Shown in pieces: positions 45,616-53,455 of a stretch of 64,000 nt of DNA (position 1 is the first letter of the stretch; the number at the start of each line of letters is the position of its first letter). Source of the DNA: Agrobacterium cucumeris (GTDB lineage Bacteria; Pseudomonadota; Alphaproteobacteria; Rhizobiales; Rhizobiaceae). Made by a program: the position numbers and the translations under genes. The notes under the pieces were generated by a model, which was not told the origin of the DNA, made no database searches, and worked only from the letters and a program-made list of their open reading frames with translations. The stretch covers positions 2,232,001 through 2,296,000 of the forward strand of contig NZ_CP080387.1 in assembly GCF_030036535.1 (NCBI RefSeq), in the 5' to 3' direction.

Positions 45616-46155
45616 TCAGGCTGGCAGACTTGCCGGACTTGCGGCGCAATATTGGGCGTTTTCGTAAAGCAGCGGTCGTGTCGTCTCGCTGACATCGGCC
45701 GAAACCACCTGCCCTATGAACACGGTATGCGTTCCATAGGGCATAGCAGCCACCCGACGGCAGGCGATGGCCGCATGGGCGGTTGGCAAATAGAGGACGC
45801 CGTTTTCGTGGCGCTGCCAGTCACCATTGCCGAAGCGCTCCTCCGGCGAGACCTTGCCGCTGAACGCATCCGAAAGCGCGATCTGATCCTGGGTCAGCAC
45901 GTTGACGATGAAATCCGGCCGGCACAGCAGCAATTCATGCAGCAAGGTGCGATTGTTCAGACAAACAAGAAGAGAGGGCGGCTCCATCGAGACTGATGTG
46001 ACGGCCGTCACGGTCATGCCATGATCACGCTGATCGCCGGAAGCACAGGCAGTGATAACCGTCACGGTTGCCGGAAAACGGCGCATCGTCGTGCGAAAAG
46101 TCTGGCCGACGCCTTCCGGTGCAAGGTTGCTCAGGCCGAACAGTGCTGATGTCAT
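45616..46155 (-). CDS. graD: Resorcinol hydroxylase, flavin reductase component
   Basis: The 179-residue flavin reductase (TTMRRFPATVTVITACASGDQRDHGMTVTAVTSVSMEPPSLLVCLN, then YGTHTVFIGQVV) supplies reduced flavin to GraA. It is first in the operon, 52 bp before graA. It is a paralogue of rutF in the window with the same fold and different partner. ATG 46155 follows GGAGGATC. Confidence 0.92.
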   Translation of the reverse strand: MTSALFGLSNLAPEGVGQTFRTTMRRFPATVTVITACASGDQRDHGMTVTAVTSVSMEPPSLLVCLNNRTLLHELLLCRPDFIVNVLTQDQIALSDAFSGKVSPEERFGNGDWQRHENGVLYLPTAHAAIACRRVAAMPYGTHTVFIGQVVSADVSETTRPLLYENAQYCAASPASLPA

Positions 46156-46192
46156 GAGATCCTCCCAAATCCTGCATTCTTATTTATTTGCG

Positions 46193-46220
46193 TTTGCAAC
46201 ATTTGTCAATGCAAATGTTG
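46193..46220. promoter_or_regulatory. graD-graR operator palindrome
   Basis: CAACATTTG (46197-46205) and CAAATGTTG (46212-46220) are perfect inverted repeats with a 6-nt spacer, overlapping a TTTGCA (46193-46198) and TGCAAA (46210-46215) pair like that upstream of graK. It lies in the divergent gap, so GraR could control its own gene and the catabolic operon. Confidence 0.65.
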
Positions 46221-46361
46221 TTTGTCATTTCAGGCAGCGATGCAGTCGCGCATTCCCCGGTCTTCTGGAGCGAAGCTATTGAAACGGATGGATTGTACCG
46301 GTACAGCCGATAGGCGCACATCAGCATCTGCGCAGATGGTTCTCAAACGGGGATTTGCTTC

Positions 46362-46793
46362 GTGTCTTATCAGTTCACCGACTCGGTACCCTACCTGCTC
46401 AACTGGGTGGGCGTTCGGCTTGGCGAGCGTTTTTCGCTGAGACTGGCCTCCTATGACATCACTTTGCCGATGTATCGCGTGCTGGCGACACTGAGACAGC
46501 AGGAGAGCAAGACACTGACCGAGCTTTCGGACATGGTGTCGGTGGAGATTTCCACACTGTCCCGGCTGGTGGGGCTGATGGTCCGGCGCAACCTCGTCAG
46601 CCGCGAACGACCGGCCGACAATGCCCGCATCGTGCGCATCACGCTGACGACAAAAGGCAAGGAATTGGCCGACGAACTGATGCCCATCGCGGCGATGTTC
46701 GAAAAAACCGCGATCGAAGGTCTCGATCCCAATGAGGTAAAGCTTTTCAAAAGCATCCTGCGGCATATCGGCCGCAATATTGCCGGCCTCTGA
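46362..46793 (+). CDS. graR: MarR-family regulator of the gra cluster
   Basis: The 143-residue regulator starts at GTG 46362. MarR winged helix: LTELSDMVSVEISTLSRLVGLMVRRNLVSRERPADNARIVRITLTTKGKEL (recognition helix and beta wing). It is transcribed away from graD, in the same place as graR of Rhizobium sp. MTP-10005. The likely effector is gamma-resorcylate or a pathway intermediate, with repression through the palindromes at 46193-46220 and 40942-40976. Confidence 0.9.
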   Translation: MSYQFTDSVPYLLNWVGVRLGERFSLRLASYDITLPMYRVLATLRQQESKTLTELSDMVSVEISTLSRLVGLMVRRNLVSRERPADNARIVRITLTTKGKELADELMPIAAMFEKTAIEGLDPNEVKLFKSILRHIGRNIAGL

Positions 46794-46892
46794 CACCGGC
46801 ACCCCGCCCGCCTTGCGATCTTTACGTGCAATGTACTTGCAATGACCGGTTCCTATCCCTGCGGAAATCCACCGCAGCTGAAAGGAATTCCC

Positions 46893-47282
46893 ATGTCCGA
46901 CAGATCGTCACTTGCAGTCCCGGCAGCGATCATTCTCATCGCCGCCGTATCGGCCGTGCTCACCGCCTGCGCCTCGACGGTCATGAAAAGCTATATTGGC
47001 GCGCCTATTACCAGCGTGATGCTGGACTACGGACCGCCGGACAATATTTACAGCATGGGTCCCGGCCAGCAGGCTTACCAGTGGCGCAAGAACAAGACAC
47101 AGGTGGTTGCCGGATCATCCAGCGGTGAAGTGCGGTCGACCCGGCATGGCGAACGTTACGAAGTGTCGGAGACGCCGGGTTATGTCGAACGCATCGATTG
47201 TTTCTATACATTCTACACCCGCAATTCGGGGAGCGAGTGGTATGTGACGAGCTTCCGGCAGCCTTCGCTTGAATGCGAATGA
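46893..47282 (+). CDS. Putative lipoprotein, function unknown
   Basis: The start at 46893 (MSDRSSLAVPAAIILIAAV) follows AAGGAA and gives 129 residues with a signal ending VLTAC, a good lipobox. The mature part includes SYIGAPITSVMLDYGPPDNIYSMG and a Cys near the centre and at the end (IDCFYTFY, PSLECE), possibly one disulfide. It resembles small envelope lipoproteins of rhizobia, but no named family is recognised. Confidence 0.75.
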   Translation: MSDRSSLAVPAAIILIAAVSAVLTACASTVMKSYIGAPITSVMLDYGPPDNIYSMGPGQQAYQWRKNKTQVVAGSSSGEVRSTRHGERYEVSETPGYVERIDCFYTFYTRNSGSEWYVTSFRQPSLECE

Positions 47283-47342
47283 TAGTTTGGGGATTTCAGA
47301 TCTCCCCCGGCCCCGCCCGTTTCGTGCCATGCGCTGTTTTAC

Positions 47343-47367
47343 CGCCGCTTCCATGTTGAAAGCGGCG
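47343..47367. terminator. Hairpin between convergent lipoprotein and outer-membrane genes
   Basis: CGCCGCTT (47343-47350) and AAGCGGCG (47360-47367) form an 8-bp stem, followed on the plus strand by ATATTCTTTT. Confidence 0.55.
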
Positions 47368-47412
47368 ATATTCTTTTGAACTCTCCCTGGAATCTGTCAT
47401 CGGATCGGCCGC

Positions 47413-48039
47413 TCAGAAACGATAGTTCAGGCCGGCCTTGATGACATGATCGGTCACATCGGTTTTTGACCGCCCGCTCGAGGTCGTCGTGGTGACATTT
47501 CCGGTGCTCACATAATTATATTCAAACTTGGCCGACAGACCGCCACCAAAGCTCTGTTCCAGACCTGCTCCCAGCAGATAGCCCTGTTTCCAGCCATCAG
47601 GACCGTTAACGCCATTCGTATCCTTGAATTTCGTCGTGGTCAGGCCGGCGGTGCCGTAAACGAGCGTGCGGTCAAGCGCAACACCGGCCTTCAGCTTGGC
47701 CGCACCCCGGAAGCGCTCTCTCAACCGACCGTTCGGCACGCGTGCTTCGTTTCCAAGATAGGATCCTTCGAGTTCCGCGCCGACAACGCCGGAGCCGAAC
47801 TGGAAGTTATAGCCGGCCTGTACGCCACCCGTCAGACCCCGGCCGCTGGCTAGCGGATTAAATTTTGGGGAGGCGATGCCGCCATGGGCACCGACATAAG
47901 CCCCGCCCCAGGAAAAGGCCGGCGGATTTGCATAGTCGAATTGCTGCGCATTATAGTTGGTAAGATCAGCCGAATAGGCACTGGTTGCGACCATGACGGC
48001 AGCCGTTACGGTGACAAGCGATTTTGCGATGAACGACAT
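47413..48039 (-). CDS. Outer-membrane beta-barrel protein (Omp25/RopB-like)
   Basis: The 208-residue protein has a signal peptide (MSFIAKSLVTVTAAVMVATSAYSAD) and a barrel domain with alternating hydrophobic strands: WGGAYVGAHGG, GLTGGVQAGYNFQFGSGVVGAELEGSYLG, GAGLEQSFGGGLSAKFEYNYVSTG, ending in VIKAGLNYRF with the C-terminal Phe needed for barrel assembly. The upstream gap 48040-48304 is very AT-rich and contains a TAGTTAA/TTAACTA inverted repeat (48233-48256). Confidence 0.9.
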   Translation of the reverse strand: MSFIAKSLVTVTAAVMVATSAYSADLTNYNAQQFDYANPPAFSWGGAYVGAHGGIASPKFNPLASGRGLTGGVQAGYNFQFGSGVVGAELEGSYLGNEARVPNGRLRERFRGAAKLKAGVALDRTLVYGTAGLTTTKFKDTNGVNGPDGWKQGYLLGAGLEQSFGGGLSAKFEYNYVSTGNVTTTTSSGRSKTDVTDHVIKAGLNYRF

Positions 48040-48304
48040 TAAATGACTCCAGACGAAACCGATGCGCCATGCTCTGACGGCTGCAGGGTTTCCGTTCGCG
48101 TTGAAGAACCGGAAACCGGCTCCCGTTGATCTCCTGTGCAGATGGCTCAGCAGATACGGTCATTTTCCCCACGAGAATTACGTCTGGATTGCATGAAACG
48201 AATTTATTGAAAAATAATCCAGTAATTTAATATAGTTAAATGAAATTCCTTAACTAAATTGTAAGAAATTTCCCCATGCCGGCGCAGCCTGATGCCTGAT
48301 ATTT

Positions 48305-49741
48305 TTAGACGACGGTAACAGCCTTATCTCGCAAAATTATCGATCGAATTTCCAGCCGAACGCCGAAGCCGGGATCAAGGTCGAGGAACTTAACCCGGCC
48401 GCGATGAAGCTCCGCCGCCTTCTGGACCAGGTTGAGACCCAGACCGGCACCGGAAGAGTTCGTATTGATGCGATGGAACGGTTCAAATACCTGCTCGCGT
48501 TCCGCAACGGGTATGCCCGGTCCCTCGTCAAAGACATCTATGGTTCCCGCTGCGCCAATCCGGATGACGATTGCGCCTTTGCCGCCACCATGATCGATGG
48601 CATTGCGAATGAGGTTGACGACCGCCATCTCGATGATCGAGGTCTGGACCGTGAAGAGAGCCTTTCCTTCGCTGGGTTCGAAATCGAACTCATAACCGGC
48701 ATCCATCGCAATCGGCGCAAGATCGGTCGCGATGCGTTCGACGAGAACGTTCAGATCCTGCTCTTCGGCAGGCAGTTCCACCGCGCCCACCGCCTGCATT
48801 TCAAGAAGCTGGTGCGCGACGCGGGTGAGGCGGTCGATATCTGCCCGCAGCTGCCGACTCAGCTCGTCATCGGGGAGAAGATCGGCCCGGACGCGCGCAA
48901 TCGCAATCGGCGTCCTCAGTTCATGGGCGGCATCGGCCAAAAAGCGGTTGCGGCGATTATAGCCTTCGTCCAGTTTCGACAGCGCAACATTGAAAGCATC
49001 CACCAGCGGAATGATTTCATTCGGCACCTTCGAACGATCGATCCGCGCGGAGCGGTTTTCGAAATTGATCGATTGTGCCTCGGCTACCGTTTCCATGAGA
49101 CCGCTCAGCGAACGGCCAACCGCACGGGGCGTCACCAGCAATGTCGCAATACCCGTCAAGAGCAGCATGGGCACGACGGCGACAAGGATGATGAAACCGA
49201 CACCGGGCAGCACGGTCAGCCAGCGGATGGCACCATCGGCATCCTTTTCGAGATCCAGTTGCACATTGATCCACAGACTGATGCCGTCATTCGGGAAGCC
49301 TTTTTCCGTCCCGGCAATGAACTGCAGCCGCCCGGCCGGCGTATCGCGGTTTTCCATGGTGGCCCGGACTGTTTCCCCGGCCTCCAGACGCGCCCTTTCG
49401 ATGCCCCGGGGAAACACCGCTTCCAGAGCAGGTGCCGGGACATCCCCATATTGCAGGACGATTTCGTCGGCGTCCCGCACGACAAACCAGAGATTGGGGT
49501 AGCGCTGCTTCAGCGCCTCCAGATCGGGCGTCGCCGACACCTGTGGCCGGCCCTGCCCATCCTTTGTCACGCTTTCCGCAATGATGCGCGCGGCCTCTTC
49601 ATTGGCGCCTTCCAGCCGCGGATCGATGATCCAGATCCAGCCGACGAGGAGGATAACGAAAAGAACGAGAAAAAATGCCTGCAAGGCGAAAAGGCGCTTC
49701 ATCAGCCCCCATCGCAGGGATCGGTTGCGCTCCGGTCTCAT
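48305..49741 (-). CDS. Sensor histidine kinase
   Basis: The 478-residue protein has TM1 about 17-38, a periplasmic domain about 40-178, TM2 about 179-203, a HAMP region, DHp helix with phospho-acceptor His273 (AAHELRTPIA), and a catalytic domain with NLIRNAIDHGG (N box), FDEGPGIP (G1) and SSGAGLGLNLV (G2). Its start overlaps the regulator stop by 4 bp, so it works with the regulator upstream. Sensed signal unknown; TctE/QseC-like layout. Confidence 0.94.
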   Translation of the reverse strand: MRPERNRSLRWGLMKRLFALQAFFLVLFVILLVGWIWIIDPRLEGANEEAARIIAESVTKDGQGRPQVSATPDLEALKQRYPNLWFVVRDADEIVLQYGDVPAPALEAVFPRGIERARLEAGETVRATMENRDTPAGRLQFIAGTEKGFPNDGISLWINVQLDLEKDADGAIRWLTVLPGVGFIILVAVVPMLLLTGIATLLVTPRAVGRSLSGLMETVAEAQSINFENRSARIDRSKVPNEIIPLVDAFNVALSKLDEGYNRRNRFLADAAHELRTPIAIARVRADLLPDDELSRQLRADIDRLTRVAHQLLEMQAVGAVELPAEEQDLNVLVERIATDLAPIAMDAGYEFDFEPSEGKALFTVQTSIIEMAVVNLIRNAIDHGGGKGAIVIRIGAAGTIDVFDEGPGIPVAEREQVFEPFHRINTNSSGAGLGLNLVQKAAELHRGRVKFLDLDPGFGVRLEIRSIILRDKAVTVV

Positions 49742-50412
49742 GTCTTTGCCCGAATGAGATAACCGATATTGCGCACGGCTCTTATTTCCACCGTCGCTTC
49801 GGCCTGCGCCAGCTTCTTCCGGATGCGTGAGATATGCGCATCGAGCGCATTGGACTCGATCTCATCGTCGAGCGTATAAACCGCTTCGATCAGGCTCGAC
49901 CGTGTCACGATGCGGTTCGGACGCCGCATCAGCGCTTCGAGCGCCAGATATTCCCGACGTCGCAACTCGAGGACGGAACCCGCAACACTGACTTCATTGC
50001 TTTTCGGATCGATACTGAGATTTCCGAAGCTGGTATATTTATCGGAAATCGAAGGGCCGCGCCTGTGAAGGGCCCTTAGGCGGGCAAGCAATTCCTCGAT
50101 TGCGAAAGGCTTGGCGAGATAATCATCCGCCCCCGCATCCAGCCCATCGACCCGGTGATCGACGCTTCCAAGCGCCGTCAGAACCAATATCGGTACGGAA
50201 TGTTTCCGGCGGCGAAGCGAGGATACGAGGCTCAGTCCCTCGCCATCCGGCAAGCGACGATCCAGAACCAGCACATCGTAGGAGCCATCCCGCGCAAGCG
50301 CATCGGCATCGCTGATGGTGCTGACATGATCGGCAAGCACATCACGCCGGCGCAGGGCCTCGAGCAGCGCACGCGCCATTTCGGGTTCATCTTCAAGAAG
50401 CAGGATTCGCAA
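49738..50412 (-). CDS. OmpR-family response regulator
   Basis: The 224-residue regulator has receiver residues Glu7-Asp8, Asp51 (VLVLDRRLPDGEG), Thr in LTALGS and Lys in LAKPF, followed by a winged-helix domain (LRRREYLALEALMRRPNRIVTRSSLIEAVYTLDDEIESNALDAHISRIRKKL). It lies ahead of its sensor kinase in a two-gene operon. Targets unknown; the barrel-protein gene immediately downstream is a candidate. Confidence 0.95.
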   Translation of the reverse strand: MRILLLEDEPEMARALLEALRRRDVLADHVSTISDADALARDGSYDVLVLDRRLPDGEGLSLVSSLRRRKHSVPILVLTALGSVDHRVDGLDAGADDYLAKPFAIEELLARLRALHRRGPSISDKYTSFGNLSIDPKSNEVSVAGSVLELRRREYLALEALMRRPNRIVTRSSLIEAVYTLDDEIESNALDAHISRIRKKLAQAEATVEIRAVRNIGYLIRAKT

Positions 50413-50605
50413 TGACTTTCCCCCAAAGACGAACTCTTGCCATCCTCACCACTGTTCGGTGAAGGTTGCAGGTAGATTGCAGGCGGGCCGGCCCTTCTTC
50501 TTGTAGCACCGCAACCAACATAATCCGACTGGCATCGCAGGCGTTTGGCGACACCAAATTGCTGTCCTTGTATCGTCCAGACATGCCGTGATCAGCGATC
50601 GGGCG

Positions 50606-51244
50606 TCAGACCTCGGGGGCGGGCCTGTATCCGTGTCTGGCATAAAAGCGGTCAAGCTCGCGCTGCTGCGGCACCTCGCCGGTATAGATCGCGATATAGT
50701 CCGCAATCCTTCTCATCCGCACCGCCACATCTTCCTCGACCTGCATGGAAATATAACCGATCTGCACGAGATAAGTGGTGCGGGCGCGCACGTCTGCCGT
50801 ATTTTCGGGGTGGCCGAAACGCATGAACATGCGCGAAAGCGCCTCCATTCTCACCTGGTCGGCTTTGCGAAGCTCGGCAAGAATATCATCGGACTGCAGC
50901 GCCCAACTGCGAACCGCGAATTCGAATTTGCTGTCAAAAAGCGAGGAATCCAGCCAGCAATCGAAAACATTCAGCATCGCCTCGGCCAGGGTTTCCGCAT
51001 AGGCCTCCGATTGCCTGAGGATGCTTCCCGTGTTCTTCTCGCGCCAGCGGGATAACAGCGCCGCCAGCAATTCCTCCCGGTCCTTGAAGAACCAGTAGAA
51101 GCTGGTGCGCGAGAGATTGAGCTTTTTCGCCAGAGGCAGGATCTTGACGGAATCCACCCCGGATTCCAGCAGCGCCTCGTAGGCGGCTTCAAGCCACCCC
51201 TCCTGCGATCCACGCCAACCGGTTTCATTCAATGTCGCTTCCAT
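50606..51244 (-). CDS. TetR-family transcriptional regulator
   Basis: The 212-residue repressor has the N-terminal HTH ILPLAKKLNLSRTSFYWFFKDREELLAALL and an all-helical ligand domain. It is divergent from the flavoprotein gene at 51388 (143 bp gap), which it probably controls. The start at 51244 gives the normal N-terminus. Ligand unknown. Confidence 0.9.
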   Translation of the reverse strand: MEATLNETGWRGSQEGWLEAAYEALLESGVDSVKILPLAKKLNLSRTSFYWFFKDREELLAALLSRWREKNTGSILRQSEAYAETLAEAMLNVFDCWLDSSLFDSKFEFAVRSWALQSDDILAELRKADQVRMEALSRMFMRFGHPENTADVRARTTYLVQIGYISMQVEEDVAVRMRRIADYIAIYTGEVPQQRELDRFYARHGYRPAPEV

Positions 51245-51387
51245 GACAATTGCGTAGCAAATCAGTCCCTGCGCGACAAGGCAAAGCGTACACTCTTGTC
51301 GAACTCACAAACACCAGTGTTTTCTTAATTGACACATATGTACATTTTCTCTTAGCCTTGTTCCACAACCGTTTTTGGAGCAGGCAC

Positions 51388-53424
51388 ATGTCGAACGATC
51401 CCCTTCTTCAGCCCTATCAGCTCAAGCATCTGACGCTGCGCAACCGCATCATCGTCACCTCCCACGAACCCGCCTACCCCGAAGACGGCATGCCGAAAGG
51501 ACGCTACCGCGCCTATACCGTCGAGCGGGCCAGGGGCGGCGTGGCGCTGACGATGACGGCGGGCTCTGCCGCCGTGTCGAAAGACAGCCCGCCCGTTTTC
51601 AACAATCTCTTGGCCTACAAGGATGAAATCGTTCCGTGGATCCGGGAAATGACCGACGCCGTGCATGAGGCGGGTTCGGCGATCATGATCCAGCTGACGC
51701 ATCTTGGCCGCCGCACCCGCTGGGACAAGGGCGACTGGCTGCCGGTCCTCGCGCCATCGCATCAGCGGGAAGCGGCACACCGCGCCTTTCCGAAGAAGAT
51801 CGAGGACTGGGATATCGAGCGTATCATCAAGGATTTTGCCGACGCTGCCGAACGGATGAAGGCGGGCGGCATGGATGGGGTGGAACTGGAAGCCTATGGC
51901 CACCTCATCGACCAGTTCGTCTCACCCCTGACCAACGAGCTTGACGGCCCCTATGGCGGCTCGCTTGAAAACCGCATGCGCTTTTGTCTCGACGTCTTCA
52001 GGGCGATACGCCAACGCGTCGGCGACGATTTCATCCTCGGGGTTCGTTACACCGCCGATGAATGTCTTGAGAACGGCACCGGCAAGGCGGAAGGCATCGA
52101 AATCTCCAGACGGCTAAAGGAGAGCGGCCTGATCGACTATCTCAACGTCATCAGGGGGCATATCGACACCGATCCCGGCCTTACCGACGTCATCCCCATT
52201 CAGGGCATGGCCAGCGCGCCGCATCTTGATTTTGCAGGCGAAATCCGCGCGGCGACCAGCTTCCCCATCTTCCATGCCGCCAAGATCCAGGATGTCGCCA
52301 CCGCCCGGCATGCGATTGCCGCCGGCAAGGTCGACATGGTCGGCATGACCCGCGCCCACATGACCGATCCGCATATCGTCCGCAAGATTATGGAAAAGCG
52401 GGAGGAGGACATCCGCCCCTGCGTCGGCGCCAATTATTGTCTTGATCGCATCTATCAGGGCGGCCTCGCCTTCTGCATTCACAATGCGGCAACCGGCCGC
52501 GAGGAAACCATGCCGCATGAAATCACCCGGGCTGAGAAAAGCCTGAAGGTGGTGATTGTCGGCGCTGGCCCGGCAGGCCTTGAAGCCGCAAGGGTCTGCG
52601 CCGAGCGCGGCCACGCGGTCGTGGTCTTCGAAGCCGCAAGCGACCCCGGCGGCCAGATCCGCCTGACCGCACAGAGCGAACGCCGCCGCGAAATGATCGG
52701 CATCATCGACTGGCGCATGAGCCAGTGCGAGAAGCTCGGCGTCATCTTCCATTTCAACAGCTGGGCGGAGGCGGATACGGTTGTCGCCGAAAAACCCGAC
52801 GTGGTGATTATCGCTACCGGCGGACTGCCGCATACCGAGGTGCTTTCGAAGGGCAACGAGCTGGTCGTCTCCGCATGGGATATCATTTCCGGCGACGTCA
52901 AGCCGGGCACCAATGTTCTCGTCTATGACGATGCAGGCGACCACACCGGGCTTCAGGCCGCCGAATTCATCGCCAAGGCGGGCGGCAAGGTCGAGATCAT
53001 GACGCCGGATCGCTCTTTCGCCCCGGAAGTCATGGCCATGAATCTCGTGCCCTATATGCGTTCGCTGCAGAAATACGACACGACATTCACCGTCACCTAC
53101 CGGCTGGAGGCGGCGGAAAGAAGCGGCAACCAGATCATCGCCCATGTCGGCAGCGATTATGGCGGCGTTTCGAAACAGCGCGTTGTCGACCAGATCGTCG
53201 TCAATCACGGCACAATCCCGCTGGACGAGCTTTATTTCGAGCTCAAGCCCGGCTCAAAGAACCTCGGCGAAATATCCTATGACGCGCTGATTGCGGGCGC
53301 GGCCCAGACCGTCGAGCGCAGTCCTGCCGGCGCTTACCGGCTGTTCCGGATTGGTGATGCAGTCGCAGCGCGCAACACCCATGCGGCAATCTATGACGCG
53401 CTGCGCCTCGCAAAGGACCTCTGA
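51388..53424 (+). CDS. NADH:flavin oxidoreductase / FAD-dependent demethylase-like protein
   Basis: The 678-residue protein combines an old-yellow-enzyme barrel (about 1-370) with an FAD/NAD(P)-binding domain (VVIVGAGPAGLEAARV near 398), as in trimethylamine dehydrogenase and 2,4-dienoyl-CoA reductase. The Fe-S region reads PCVGANYC then AFCIHN: Cys345, Ala348, Cys351 and Cys363, so one of four ligands is replaced. Such sequences resemble rhizobial stachydrine/N-methylproline demethylases (StcD-like). Start 51388 has GGAG upstream; TetR is divergent. Substrate inferred as a methylated amine or amino acid. Confidence 0.85.
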   Translation: MSNDPLLQPYQLKHLTLRNRIIVTSHEPAYPEDGMPKGRYRAYTVERARGGVALTMTAGSAAVSKDSPPVFNNLLAYKDEIVPWIREMTDAVHEAGSAIMIQLTHLGRRTRWDKGDWLPVLAPSHQREAAHRAFPKKIEDWDIERIIKDFADAAERMKAGGMDGVELEAYGHLIDQFVSPLTNELDGPYGGSLENRMRFCLDVFRAIRQRVGDDFILGVRYTADECLENGTGKAEGIEISRRLKESGLIDYLNVIRGHIDTDPGLTDVIPIQGMASAPHLDFAGEIRAATSFPIFHAAKIQDVATARHAIAAGKVDMVGMTRAHMTDPHIVRKIMEKREEDIRPCVGANYCLDRIYQGGLAFCIHNAATGREETMPHEITRAEKSLKVVIVGAGPAGLEAARVCAERGHAVVVFEAASDPGGQIRLTAQSERRREMIGIIDWRMSQCEKLGVIFHFNSWAEADTVVAEKPDVVIIATGGLPHTEVLSKGNELVVSAWDIISGDVKPGTNVLVYDDAGDHTGLQAAEFIAKAGGKVEIMTPDRSFAPEVMAMNLVPYMRSLQKYDTTFTVTYRLEAAERSGNQIIAHVGSDYGGVSKQRVVDQIVVNHGTIPLDELYFELKPGSKNLGEISYDALIAGAAQTVERSPAGAYRLFRIGDAVAARNTHAAIYDALRLAKDL

Positions 53425-53434
53425 GAGAGAGAGA

Positions 53435-53450
53435 GCTGCCCGGTGGCAGC
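53435..53450. terminator. Short hairpin between convergent genes
   Basis: GCTGCC (53435-53440) / GGCAGC (53445-53450) with a CGGT loop, in the 31-bp gap between the flavoprotein and histidine kinase genes. Confidence 0.4.
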
Positions 53451-53455
53451 CTCCT

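Noticed and set aside
41364..45692. A 1,442-codon open frame on the plus strand, antisense to five gra genes
   Set aside because: It mirrors third-position G/C bias of the real minus-strand genes, has no domain, and would overlap five genes with clear catalytic residues. Such long antisense frames are expected in high-GC DNA.
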